Below, one piece after another: positions 7,666-17,500 of a DNA stretch of 64,000 bases. This stretch comes from Laedolimicola ammoniilytica (lineage in GTDB: Bacteria > Bacillota > Clostridia > Lachnospirales > Lachnospiraceae): contig NZ_JAOQKC010000007.1 of the NCBI RefSeq assembly GCF_025567165.1, forward strand, positions 105,433 to 169,432, read 5' to 3'. The position numbers and the translations under genes were made by a program. The notes under the pieces were generated by a model. The model did not search any database. It was given only the letters and a program-made list of their open reading frames with translations, and was not told the DNA's origin. Within the stretch, counting starts at the first letter, position 1; each line of letters starts with the position of its first letter.

Positions 7666-9285
7666 TTACTGAATGTTAATCAGTGTCAGATCAAGCGCGT
7701 AAGGATCGGAGATACCTACGCCGCTCAGTCTGGTGTTGTAAGCGATATGTGCCGGTGCCTGTGCGATCATAACGAACGGACCGTCCTCGTACATGGCGTC
7801 CTGAATCTTCTCCAGAACCGCGATACGTGCGTCGTTGTCGGTGGCCGCCATGGTCTCCTGATACATGTCTGCCAGCTCCTGATTCATATCAGCCGTCCAT
7901 CCTGCACGAAGTCCTACCACTCCGCCCGGCAGGAACTCCAGCTGTACGTTCGGGTCGTTGTAATCGGTTCCCCAATACATTACAGTAAAGCCCAGGGTTC
8001 CGTCACGGTAAGCGTCGCCGTAGCCTGCTGCCCAGGGCTGCGCTACGATATTTACATTGATACCGATCTGTGCCAGATCGTCCTTTACCTTCTGGGCCAG
8101 GTCAGACAGGAGTACGCCCTCCATATCCAGATCGCATACGGTCAGGTCTACATCGAAGCCGTCTGCGTAACCAGCCTCAGCCAGCAGAGCCTTTGCCTCT
8201 TCCACGTTGGTGTAATCAGCCGCTCTCTCACCCTTGCTTCCCATGAAGCCCACCTGAATGATGTCATAGGGCGTCAGCGTACCCTCGCCGCAGATGGTCT
8301 GGATTCCGGTGTAGTCCAGAGCCTTGCGGACTGCCTGCTGTACCTTCGGATTTGCCATGGGACCGCTATAGGTCTCATTCATGTTCATCATCACAAAGCC
8401 TGCGGTCTTGGTAGCGCCATTGATGATCTCGATACCGTCAGCGCCCTGCAGCTCTTCCATGGTATCGTCAGTCATGTTCATGGCCACATCGATATCACCG
8501 CTGGACAGAGTCATCATCTGGGTGTTGGAATCCGGTTGGATCTTGATGATGTATTTATCTACGTTGGTTGCCTTGCCCCAGTAGTTTGGGTTCTTCTCCA
8601 GAACCACTTCCTCGTCCGGAGTATAGCTGGTCATCACATACATACCGGAGCCTGCGCTGGTGGTATCCAGGTAGGACTGTGCGGTATCGGTAGTAGCCGC
8701 GTCCTCAGCGTCAGTTCCGCCATTCTCCTTTACAACGGCACTGTCCAGTACAGCCAGAGAGCTGTAGGTCAGCTTGGAAAGGATGGCGCTGTCCTGCTGA
8801 TTCAGATGGAAAACGATGGTCTTCTCATCGGGAGTCTCGATGCTGTCGATGGTATCCGCGATGAAGGCCGGGTTGCCCTGCAGGTTCTTGCAGCGGTTGA
8901 TGCTGAAGGCCACATCCGCAGAGGTCATGGGGTTGCCGCTTGCGAAGGTAATGCCGTCCTTCAGGGTCACAGTCAGGGTCAGGCCGTCCTCAGAGAACTC
9001 GTAGGTGTCAGCCAGACAGGGCTCGGGAGCGCCGTCGTTGCTGTAGAATTTGAACAGGGTCTCGTAGCATGCGTTTACGATCATGGGCGGATATTTCTCA
9101 TAGACATAGCCCGGATCCAGGGTAGAAAAACCGGAACCCATGGCTACCACTACGGTACTGGAGCCGGAATCTCCTGACGCCGCGCTGCTTCCGTCAGAAG
9201 ACGCGTTGTCGCTTCCACCGCCGCAGGCTGCCAGGCCGAGAACCATGGTCAGGCTCAGTGCCAAAGCTAAAAACTTCTTCTTCAT
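7666..9285 (-). CDS. Peptide ABC transporter substrate-binding lipoprotein (SBP family 5)
   Basis: This 539-residue lipoprotein captures peptides at the cell surface. The signal peptide ends in a clear lipobox LGLAAC with the lipidated Cys at 21, followed by a Ser/Gly/Asp-rich linker and the family-5 fold (segments TFKLKDGITFASG-like TVTLKDGITFASG, NPNYWG, AVRKALDY). It lies between the two ATPases and the two permeases, an order seen in Dpp/Opp operons of Clostridia. The ligand could be di- or oligopeptide; nickel- and glutathione-type members share the fold, but the downstream Xaa-Pro peptidase favours peptides. Confidence 0.93.
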   Translation of the reverse strand: MKKKFLALALSLTMVLGLAACGGGSDNASSDGSSAASGDSGSSTVVVAMGSGFSTLDPGYVYEKYPPMIVNACYETLFKFYSNDGAPEPCLADTYEFSEDGLTLTVTLKDGITFASGNPMTSADVAFSINRCKNLQGNPAFIADTIDSIETPDEKTIVFHLNQQDSAILSKLTYSSLAVLDSAVVKENGGTDAEDAATTDTAQSYLDTTSAGSGMYVMTSYTPDEEVVLEKNPNYWGKATNVDKYIIKIQPDSNTQMMTLSSGDIDVAMNMTDDTMEELQGADGIEIINGATKTAGFVMMNMNETYSGPMANPKVQQAVRKALDYTGIQTICGEGTLTPYDIIQVGFMGSKGERAADYTNVEEAKALLAEAGYADGFDVDLTVCDLDMEGVLLSDLAQKVKDDLAQIGINVNIVAQPWAAGYGDAYRDGTLGFTVMYWGTDYNDPNVQLEFLPGGVVGLRAGWTADMNQELADMYQETMAATDNDARIAVLEKIQDAMYEDGPFVMIAQAPAHIAYNTRLSGVGISDPYALDLTLINIQ

Positions 9286-9338
9286 AATATTGCCTCCTTT
9301 TAAACTCTATTGAGACGCCCGGATGGGCGTTGTCTCCA

Positions 9339-10316
9339 TTATTTTTTCTCCAGACCATCATACAGGTGACAGGCTACATAGTGTCCTGCCTCCACCTCCC
9401 GAAGCTCGGGAACCTCTGTCTTACACCGGTCACACGCCTTAGGACACCGGGTATGGAACCGGCAGCCTGTCGGCGGATTGGAAGGACTTGGGACCTCTCC
9501 CTCCAGATGGATGCGCTTAACGCTCCCCTCCCCCACCTGGGGAATGGCCGACAGCAGAGCCTCCGTGTAGGGATGATAACGCTTCTCATATAACTGATCG
9601 TAATTCGCGATCTCCACCATTTTCCCCAGATACATGACGCCTACCCGGTCGCTGACCTGATAGACCACATTCAGGTTATGGGAAATGAAGAAGTAAGTCA
9701 GTCCTAACTTTTCTTTTAATTCCTGTAGCAGATTCAACACCTGAGCCTGTACGGACACATCCAGAGCGGACACCGCCTCGTCGCAGATAATAATATCCGG
9801 CTCCAGAGCCAGGGCTCTCGCAATTCCGATTCGCTGTTTCTGGCCTCCGGAAAGCTCATGGGGGTAACGGCTCAGATGATAGGTATCCAGGCCTACCAGA
9901 TGCATCAGTTCCTCGATGCGGGCATCCACATCCATCTGTCCCTTCAGGCCGTGAATTTCAAAAGGCTCCATGAGTATCTGCTTTACGGTTCTTCGGGGAT
10001 TCAGGCAGGCCGACGGATCCTGGAAAATGATCTGGGCCTTTTTCCGCATATTTTTAAGCTCTTTTCCCTTTAAGCCCGCGATATCCGTGCCATCCAGGTA
10101 AATGTGACCGTCCGTGGGCTTCAAAAGCCGCACCAGGGAACGTCCCAGAGTACTCTTGCCGCAGCCACTCTCGCCTACCACGCCGAAGGTCTCGCCCCGC
10201 ATGATCTGAAAGCTCACATCGTCCACAGCCTTGACCGTACCTGATTTTTTGTCTTTTCCTTTAAAATATACCTTCACATGGTCGGCTTCCATCAATACGT
10301 TATTCTGATTTTCCAT
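9339..10316 (-). CDS. Peptide ABC transporter ATPase, DppF/OppF family
   Basis: This 325-residue ATPase is one half of the importer motor. It has Walker A GESGCGKST, signature LSGGQKQR, Walker B IIICDEAVSALDVS and H-loop ISHNL. The C-terminal oligopeptide-transport region keeps PSPSNPPTGCRFHTRCPKAC, the cysteine-rich end characteristic of Dpp/OppF, which in some members carries an Fe-S cluster. It starts seven bases after the stop of its partner ATPase, using the GAGGAGG at the end of that gene. Confidence 0.94.
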   Translation of the reverse strand: MENQNNVLMEADHVKVYFKGKDKKSGTVKAVDDVSFQIMRGETFGVVGESGCGKSTLGRSLVRLLKPTDGHIYLDGTDIAGLKGKELKNMRKKAQIIFQDPSACLNPRRTVKQILMEPFEIHGLKGQMDVDARIEELMHLVGLDTYHLSRYPHELSGGQKQRIGIARALALEPDIIICDEAVSALDVSVQAQVLNLLQELKEKLGLTYFFISHNLNVVYQVSDRVGVMYLGKMVEIANYDQLYEKRYHPYTEALLSAIPQVGEGSVKRIHLEGEVPSPSNPPTGCRFHTRCPKACDRCKTEVPELREVEAGHYVACHLYDGLEKK

Positions 10317-10322
10317 CCTGAT

Positions 10323-11315
10323 TTAGGCCTCCTCGTTCTCTTTCGCGTACTGCCAGCAGCGCACCAGGCGTCCATCGGATAGCTCCGCCATGGGCGGCTC
10401 CTCTTTCCGGCACTGGTCGGTGGCATAGGGACATCTGGGAGAAAAGCTGCATCCCTCAATACGCTCGGTGGGGTTCGGCACCATGCCCTCGATGGTCTCC
10501 AGGGGATTCCGTTCTCTGGTAATCTTCGGGATGGCGTTCAGAAGTCCCTTGGTATACGGATGCTTCGGACTTTCAAAGAGCTCCTTCACCGGCGCCTGCT
10601 CTACGATGTGGCCGGTATACATGACAATCACCGTATCGCACAGCTCGCTGACTACGCCCAGGTCATGGGTAATGAAGACGACGGAGGTTCCCATGCTCTC
10701 GTTCAGCTCCCGGATCAGGTCGAGAATCTGGGCCTGAATGGTCACATCCAGTGCTGTCGTGGGCTCATCCGCAATCAAAATCTGAGGCTGACAGGCCAGA
10801 GCCATGGCAATCATGACACGCTGACGCATACCGCCGGACATCTGATGGGGATATTCATGGACCCGGACCTCTGGGTTCGCAATGCCCACCGCCCGCATCA
10901 TCCGCACTGCCTCTTCCATGGCCTCTTTTTTCTTCATGCCACGGTGAAGCCGCAGGGATTCCGCGATCTGCTTTCCGCATTTGATAATCGGATTTAAGGA
11001 AGTCATAGGTTCCTGGAAAATCATGGAAATCTCATTTCCACGGATCTTCTGCATTTCTTTCTCCGATGCTTTCACCAGATCCTTTCCATGATAAAGAATC
11101 TCTCCTCCGGTAATCCGTCCGGGCGGGTTCGGGATCAGCTGCATCATACCGAGAGAGGATACGCTCTTGCCGCTTCCGCTCTCCCCTACGATGCCAAGTT
11201 TTTCGCCTTTATGTAAGGTATAATTCAGATGGTCGACCGCATGTACGACACCCTCAACAGTCTGGAATTCCACGCATAAATCTTTGATTTCTAATATCGT
11301 CTCTGCCTGACTCAT
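10323..11315 (-). CDS. Peptide ABC transporter ATPase, DppD/OppD family
   Basis: This 330-residue ATPase is the first gene of the operon. It has Walker A GESGSGKSV, signature MSGGMRQRV, Walker B ILIADEPTTALDV, H-loop ITHDLGVV, and the OppD/DppD C-terminal end PNPTERIEGCSFSPRCPYA. The start chosen is the ATG at 11315 (MSQAETILEI) because GAGG precedes it; an in-frame upstream ATG at 11363 would lie inside the palindromic operator. The gene order D-F-A-B-C-peptidase-cyclophilin makes this a peptide uptake and breakdown unit. Confidence 0.93.
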   Translation of the reverse strand: MSQAETILEIKDLCVEFQTVEGVVHAVDHLNYTLHKGEKLGIVGESGSGKSVSSLGMMQLIPNPPGRITGGEILYHGKDLVKASEKEMQKIRGNEISMIFQEPMTSLNPIIKCGKQIAESLRLHRGMKKKEAMEEAVRMMRAVGIANPEVRVHEYPHQMSGGMRQRVMIAMALACQPQILIADEPTTALDVTIQAQILDLIRELNESMGTSVVFITHDLGVVSELCDTVIVMYTGHIVEQAPVKELFESPKHPYTKGLLNAIPKITRERNPLETIEGMVPNPTERIEGCSFSPRCPYATDQCRKEEPPMAELSDGRLVRCWQYAKENEEA

Positions 11316-11346
11316 GTTTTCCTCGCTTTTTCGCTTTACACTCTTA

Positions 11347-11368
11347 AAGTATTGACGCGTCAATACTT
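11347..11368. promoter_or_regulatory. Perfect 22-bp palindrome, candidate operator of the peptide operon
   Basis: The site is a perfect palindrome centred on TTGACG/CGTCAA, 32-53 bases before the first ATG. On the minus strand TTGAAA (11420-11415) and TATCTT (11397-11392) at 17-base spacing could be a promoter placing the palindrome near the start of transcription. The TTGACG inside the palindrome with TGTAAA 17 bases on is a second possibility. A dimeric repressor or nutrient regulator is expected to bind; its identity is not evident. Confidence 0.55.
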
Positions 11369-11476
11369 ACGTATGATAACATATGTTTAATAAGATACCA
11401 CATTTTCCAAAAATTTTCAAGCTGTGATTTCACAAAGACGGCAACACTGTGGCCTGATGGGAACAACCTGGAATAG

Positions 11477-11519
11477 GGAAGACCGGCCTACGTGCCAGAG
11501 GCACGAAAGCCGGTCTTCC
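11477..11519 (-). terminator. Strong hairpin after the GH31 gene
   Basis: Perfect 11-base arms (GGAAGACCGGC and its complement) enclose an inner CGTGCC/GGCACG stem, 47-89 bases after the GH31 stop. There is no U tract after it on the minus strand, so it may be a factor-assisted terminator or a 3'-end stabiliser. Confidence 0.6.
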
Positions 11520-11565
11520 TGAATAAGGTGGAAAAACTTAACTTGTTACTTTAGATTGTTGCTTT

Positions 11566-14500
11566 TTATTTCATTCTTTTTCTGCGAATCAGCGCCAGTA
11601 CAGCTGCTGCGGCTGCAATCAGTACCACGTACAGCAGCGGCTGTGCAGTATCACCGGTCTGTGCAGAAGTGGTGCTCGTGGTGTTGGACTTGGAGCTGCC
11701 GGAGCTTCCGGAGGAGTTCTGTTTCTTATTGTCCTCATCCTTCTTCTCGGCCACAGTCTTCAGATCTGCTACTGCAGTCTTCAGAGCGTTCAGCGCATCG
11801 CTGATTTCCTGAGAAGTAGCGTTCGGGTTCTTCAGAATCTTCTCAGCATTGCTCAGAGCAGTAGAGAATGCCTTCCAGCTGTCTGCTGTGTAGTCCTTCT
11901 TCTCTCTGTCCTTATTGCCGTTATATACAGCCTGCAGTTCATCCTTTGCTGCCGGGGACTGACCTGTGGTCAGTGCTGCGGCTGCCTCTTCCAGACCCTT
12001 CAGTGCTGCGCTTACCTGATCTGCGGTTGCGTTCTGGTCGTTCAGTACAGCCTGTGCATGTGCAAGAGCTGCGGAGAACTTCGCCCAGCTGTCTGCTGTG
12101 TAGTCGCCCTGCTTCTTGTCTGCATTCTTGTCAACTGCTGCCTTCAGTGCATCCTTCACAACCGGCTGATCCGGATTCGGTAATTCTTTCTTCACCAGAC
12201 CCTTGTATGCGTCGTTCAGTGTCTTTACAGCTGCGTCTACAGTCTCCTGTGTCGCGTTCTCGTCTGCCAGTACATTCTGTGCTGTCTTCAAAGCCTCTGC
12301 AAATGCAGCCCAGGTCTCGTCGGTGTAGTTCTCCTGCTTCAGATCCTTGTACTTGTCTACAGCCTCGGTCAGTACTGCCTTGTCAGCCGGCTCTGCTACC
12401 TTCTTACCATAGAAGTTGATCTCGGACAGACGTGCATAAGCTACATCCCCGCCGCCGGTCTTTGCTCCGTGGATGATAACCTTTACGTGCGTGATGTTTG
12501 CCTGCTCCATACGGATGCCGGATCTCATCTCATTCTCATCAATGGTCTTTCTTCCTACGGATGTGAAGTTCTCGCCATCGGTGCTTACCAGTACCTCATA
12601 ATCGGTTACCTTACCGTTGCCGGTATTTTTCACGATTTCTACCTTCTCCAGGTCGTATGCGTCGCCCAGAGCCAGGGTAATCTCCTTCGGCAGTCCTGCG
12701 TTGCTTCCGTAGTACGGGGACTCCCAGTAGTTGGTCTCATCGCCGTCTACCAGTGCGCTCGGTACGTTCTCCTCGCTGTACGGCGCGTCTGCGGTCATAC
12801 CGCTCTTGTCGGTGATAGCCTCTGCGGTCAGCTCAGATTCTTCCAGCGCGTCAGCCGCCTTCTTCATGGCCGCGATAGCCTTCTTCACATCGTCCTTGGT
12901 GGCCTCTGCGTTATCCTTTACAGCGTTTGCCGCGTTGATGGCGTCAGTCAGTGCCTTGAAGCTCTCCTCGGTGTAGAACTTCGGGTTGGTCTTGCTGTAC
13001 TCGGTAATCAGCTCAACCAGTTCGGTCTTGTCTGCGCCTGCCAGTACGGTGATTTCGTAGGATGCGGTGATCGGTGCTGCCGGATCCTCGCCCTCTGCCT
13101 GTGTAGCGGTATCCTGCATGGACTCACGTGCAGTCAGAGTAATCTTGGCCTTGCCCTCGCCTACTGCGTATGCCTTGTAAATCGGCAGACCGTTCTCGTC
13201 AGCCAGGGTGATGATTCTTACCACATTCTCATTGGAGGAGGCTGCTACGAAGTACGGGTTGGTTGCGTTCTCCGGCTCGATGGTTGCGTTGATGTCTGCC
13301 ATGCTTCCTGCATACAGCTCTTTTACGTTGTCCTCAGCCGGGGTAATCTTGGTTACCGGAACCATATCAACCTTTGCCTTTACCTCAAGCTCGCTTAAGG
13401 TCAGCATGTTGGTTCCGCTTGCCTGGTTTGCAGTTACAGATACCTTGGTTACCTTTGCGTCTTTATTCGGATTTGCAAACTCAAACTTAGCTCCCTGATC
13501 CTTCAGGTTCACATCGGCGGTTGTGCCATCTTCATAAGTGAAGGTTGCGGTAGCGTCTGTCATGTATCCGTTACCGTAAGACGGTGCGTTGTATACAGAA
13601 ACTGTGCTTACGGTATCTGCCTTCTTCATATTCATATGAAGAGTTACAGGCATTTCTACATATTTTACTTCTTTGTCTACATAGTTGCTTGGGATATCCC
13701 ACAGGAACTCGAAGTTACGTCCCTGACCGCCGAACAGACCGGAGAAGCTGCCCTGCTGGATCATCTTCTTCACATTGTCTCCGTCGTCAGATGTGAGAAC
13801 AGCGTTAGTCATGGTCATATCGAAGTCGCTGCCATAGCTTAACTTGCCATCTGCTGTAGCTACAGTCAGAGTAGACAGGGTCAGCATGTTCTCTACAGAC
13901 GCGCCCTTTGCGTTTGCTACGGAATTTACAGTTACATCTACCTTGGTTACAGTCTTGTCTGCTTCTGCGTTAAATGTAAACTCAGAGTAATCTGCTGCGG
14001 TCGCCCAGTCCAGAGACTTGCTGTCGCTGCTTGTGCTGCCATCGCTGTAAGTAAACTCAGCGGATGCGCTGGTTACATAACCGTTTGCCTTATTGGCATT
14101 CTGCAGGGTTACGGAGGTCACCTTCCTGGTGTTGTCAGCCTGAACAGCTACCTCTTCCTCTGCTGTCTGTACTTCTACATCTTCTGCTTCGTCTGCCACA
14201 TCCTCTGTTGTATCTTCTACAACCTCGTCTGCTGCATCCTGCTTCACATCAATATGGAAGGTAACCGGAACCTTTACGTGCTCCGGCAGACCCTTTACAG
14301 TGGTGGTCCAGTCGTTCGGATACCATTTCAGCTCGAACTCACGACCCTGAGAACCGTTGAACAGTCCGTCATAGCTGTTGCTCTCGATGAACTTCTCTAC
14401 GTTCTTTCCATCATCCTCTTTCAGGATGTTGTTGGTCATGGTCATATCGAAGTCCTCACCGTAGGTGTAGGTCTTCTCGCCGCCTGTTACGATGTCCGGA

Positions 14501-17500
14501 AGCTCCGGTGTGGAGGAGCTCTCGCAGTTAATCAGATCGAACTCCGGTCCAATCAGCATTACCTGACTCAGATCCATTGCCTTTGCGTCCAGCGTAAAGT
14601 CATTCTTCGCCTTCATGGTGATGGTGGCAATGACGCCGGTTCCGCTGTAGGTTGCCTGGTTTCCTCTGTTGGCGAATGCCAGGTTCACATAAGCTGTTCC
14701 GTCCTCATATACCTTGTTTACTGTCAGGTTCTCCATCTGGGAGATGTCGAAGTCTGCAGTGGTGTCCACATACTGGAGTACAGCCGGATTGTAATCCAGA
14801 ACCTCTCCAAATGCGTTCAGGTTCTTTACATTATCTGCGTATACATCTACGGTAAAGGTCTCGCCTGCCTTCACGTCTGTTGCGCTGGGCAGCAGAACGA
14901 TGTTGCCGGATACCTTACCAGTCTTCTGAGTACCGCCATCCAGGTTGAACATGGTGAATGCGTAATCCCATACATCGTAGTAGCCATTGCCGTTAATATC
15001 GCCGAATCTCTCCTCAATCTGCTTCACGAAGGTCTCTCCGTCCTTCTTGGAGAAGCCGAGGTAGTTCTTCATGTTGGTGTAGTCGCCGTCTGCGACGGTT
15101 CCCAGGTTATTGGTACTTCCTACCGCAAAGCCGTTGGTGCCGTCCTTCTTATAGATGGCCAGCTCGTCGCCGGAGAAGAAGTTGCCCTTGGACTTTGTGA
15201 TAACAATCTTTACATAACGAGCCGCGCCTGTCAGCGGGATCTCTTTCATGTTATCTGCAATGCTTGCCTTTGCATCATAGGTCCAATCCGAGTGTTCAGA
15301 ACCGATCCACTGGGTGGTCCAGTTCACACCATCCAAGCTGGTCTCTACGTTCATCTGCTGTACTGCGCCGTTGCCGTAGTTGTCATGTCTTGCATAATAC
15401 TCCAGCTTATCCAGCGCGTAGGCCTGACCGTAATCGAAGATCATCGGGATGGCGTCTGTTACAACGTCGCCGGTGGAGTGGAACATGCCTGCTGCATCGC
15501 TGATATCATGGTCGGTCAGGTTAGCCAGCTTGCCCCAGGAATCTCCGCCTGTCCAGGTGATTTTTTCCGGCGTCGGTACGTTTCTCCAGGGATCCAGAGA
15601 AGTGGTTGCGGTTACTTCCTCAGACCATTCAGAGTAGCCGTCCTTATTTCTGGAACGTACCTGATAAGTATGTGTAGAGTTGTACTTCAGATCGGTGTGC
15701 GCGAACTCGGTTGCGTCGCCTGCAGTGTTGATGATGCCGTCTACCAGAAGCTCATAGCTGGTTGCGCCATCTACAGCATCCCAGGTCAGGGTGTTGCTGG
15801 TCGGGGTCTTTCTGGTCACGTCATCGGTCAGCTTAGCCGGAGCAGCCAGAGCCGGGTTCAGCTGATTCTTGCTCATGTCGCCGTTGTTCTCAAAGCCTTC
15901 CAGAACCAGGGTCTGTGCATTTGCCTGAGAATCGGTGTTGGCGAACTTCACATACAGCTTCGGAGAAGACGTCTGAGCCTCCATCATTGCCGCGAACTCA
16001 TCCTCTGCCTCTACGCCGTAGTACTCGATAGCCGGGGACTCGTCATAGTAATAAGCGAAGGTGCCTGCTGCCACATCCGCGTTCAGAACCTCATCCTTGC
16101 TCTTCATCGCTACCTTAGTCAGCTCTGTGGAACCGTTCTGTGCTGTGATAGCAGTCGGCTCTTTGGAAACATTGACTACGAAGGTAGTGTTCTTATTTTT
16201 ATCATACCCTGCATAGCTTCCGCTTGCCTTCTCAGCAGTCAGGGTTGCCACGTTGCCTTCTACCTTGGAAGTAAACTTCTGAGATACATGTTCGCCATAG
16301 GATACGTCAGCTACAGTTCCGTAACCATCCACCTCGGTGGTCTCGTTCTCTGCGGTGATTCCGTCATCCTCATACATGGTGTACTCGGTGGATCCTGCCG
16401 GCCAGAACTCTACGCTGCGGTTTGCCTTGTTGATCTTGGACGGGCTGTTGTTCTCCTCCCACATGGGGATGATGGAACCATTCTTTACAAAGATCGGAAG
16501 CTTCCAGATGGGAGCGTCGAAGTTGTTCAGGGTCTGTCCGCCGTAGTACTGCTCGCCGGTGAAGTAGTCGATCCAGATCTGATCTGCGTCCGGAAGGTAG
16601 ATGCCGTTTCTCACATCATTTCCCTGTGTGTCGCTGGATGTGTTCTGGTAAATCGGAGCTACCAACACGTTGGAACCGAACATGTACTGATACTGCATAT
16701 CCTTGGTGCTTGCGTAAGCGTCACCCGGATACTCCAGGAACATAGCACGGATCATCGGAAGTCCGGTGTCGCCGTTGCCTGTATCCAGGTTTGCCGCAGC
16801 TGCCGCGCTGGTGTAGATGTACGGCATCAGCTGAGCTTTCAGCTTCAGGTACATTCTGTTGATACCGGTGTACGGATCGCCGAAGGTCTGCGGAGTCTTC
16901 GCGTAGCTTCCCCAGCCGTCCATGTTCAGCATCAGCGGCGTGAATACCTTCCACTGGGTATCACGGGTGGATACAATCTTGTCTCCGCCGAAGATACCGT
17001 CCATATCACTACCGATATTCGGGTTACCGCTTAAGGACTGTCCGATGTAGGTCGGTACGTGGAAGCGGATGTACTCCCAGTTTCCGCCGTACTGGTCGCC
17101 GGTCCAGATAGCGCCGAAACGCTGTGTGGAAGCCCAGCCGTCCAGGGTGATAATGTTCGGACGCTTGCTTACGCCTGTGGTTACGATATCGTAAGCAGTC
17201 TTGGTACCGTTCAGAGCGAAGTTGTAGCCGTAGCCTACCCATGCAACATCAGTCTTCAGGGTAGTGATTCCGCCAACTTTTACCTCTTTCTCGAAATCAC
17301 GAAGCAGGTGCCAGGAGGTGTTACTGTTGGAATCCGGGCTCAGATTGCTCTGTGTCCAAAGACCTGTCTGCAGACCCTTGCTCTGTGCATACTTGGTGAA
17401 CTCTTTCAGATTGTTTACATTGGCGTCTACTGCTGCAGTACGCTCTGCACTGCTGCTGCCGTCCGCGTTCACGCCGCCGGTCTGATAGTAGCCGTTCTGA

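Noticed and set aside
14254..17034. A 926-residue open frame on the plus strand opposite the GH31 gene
   Set aside because: It is an antisense shadow of codon bias: low-complexity translation rich in Cys/Val/Ile/Leu, no ribosome site and no domain, while the opposite strand has clear domains.
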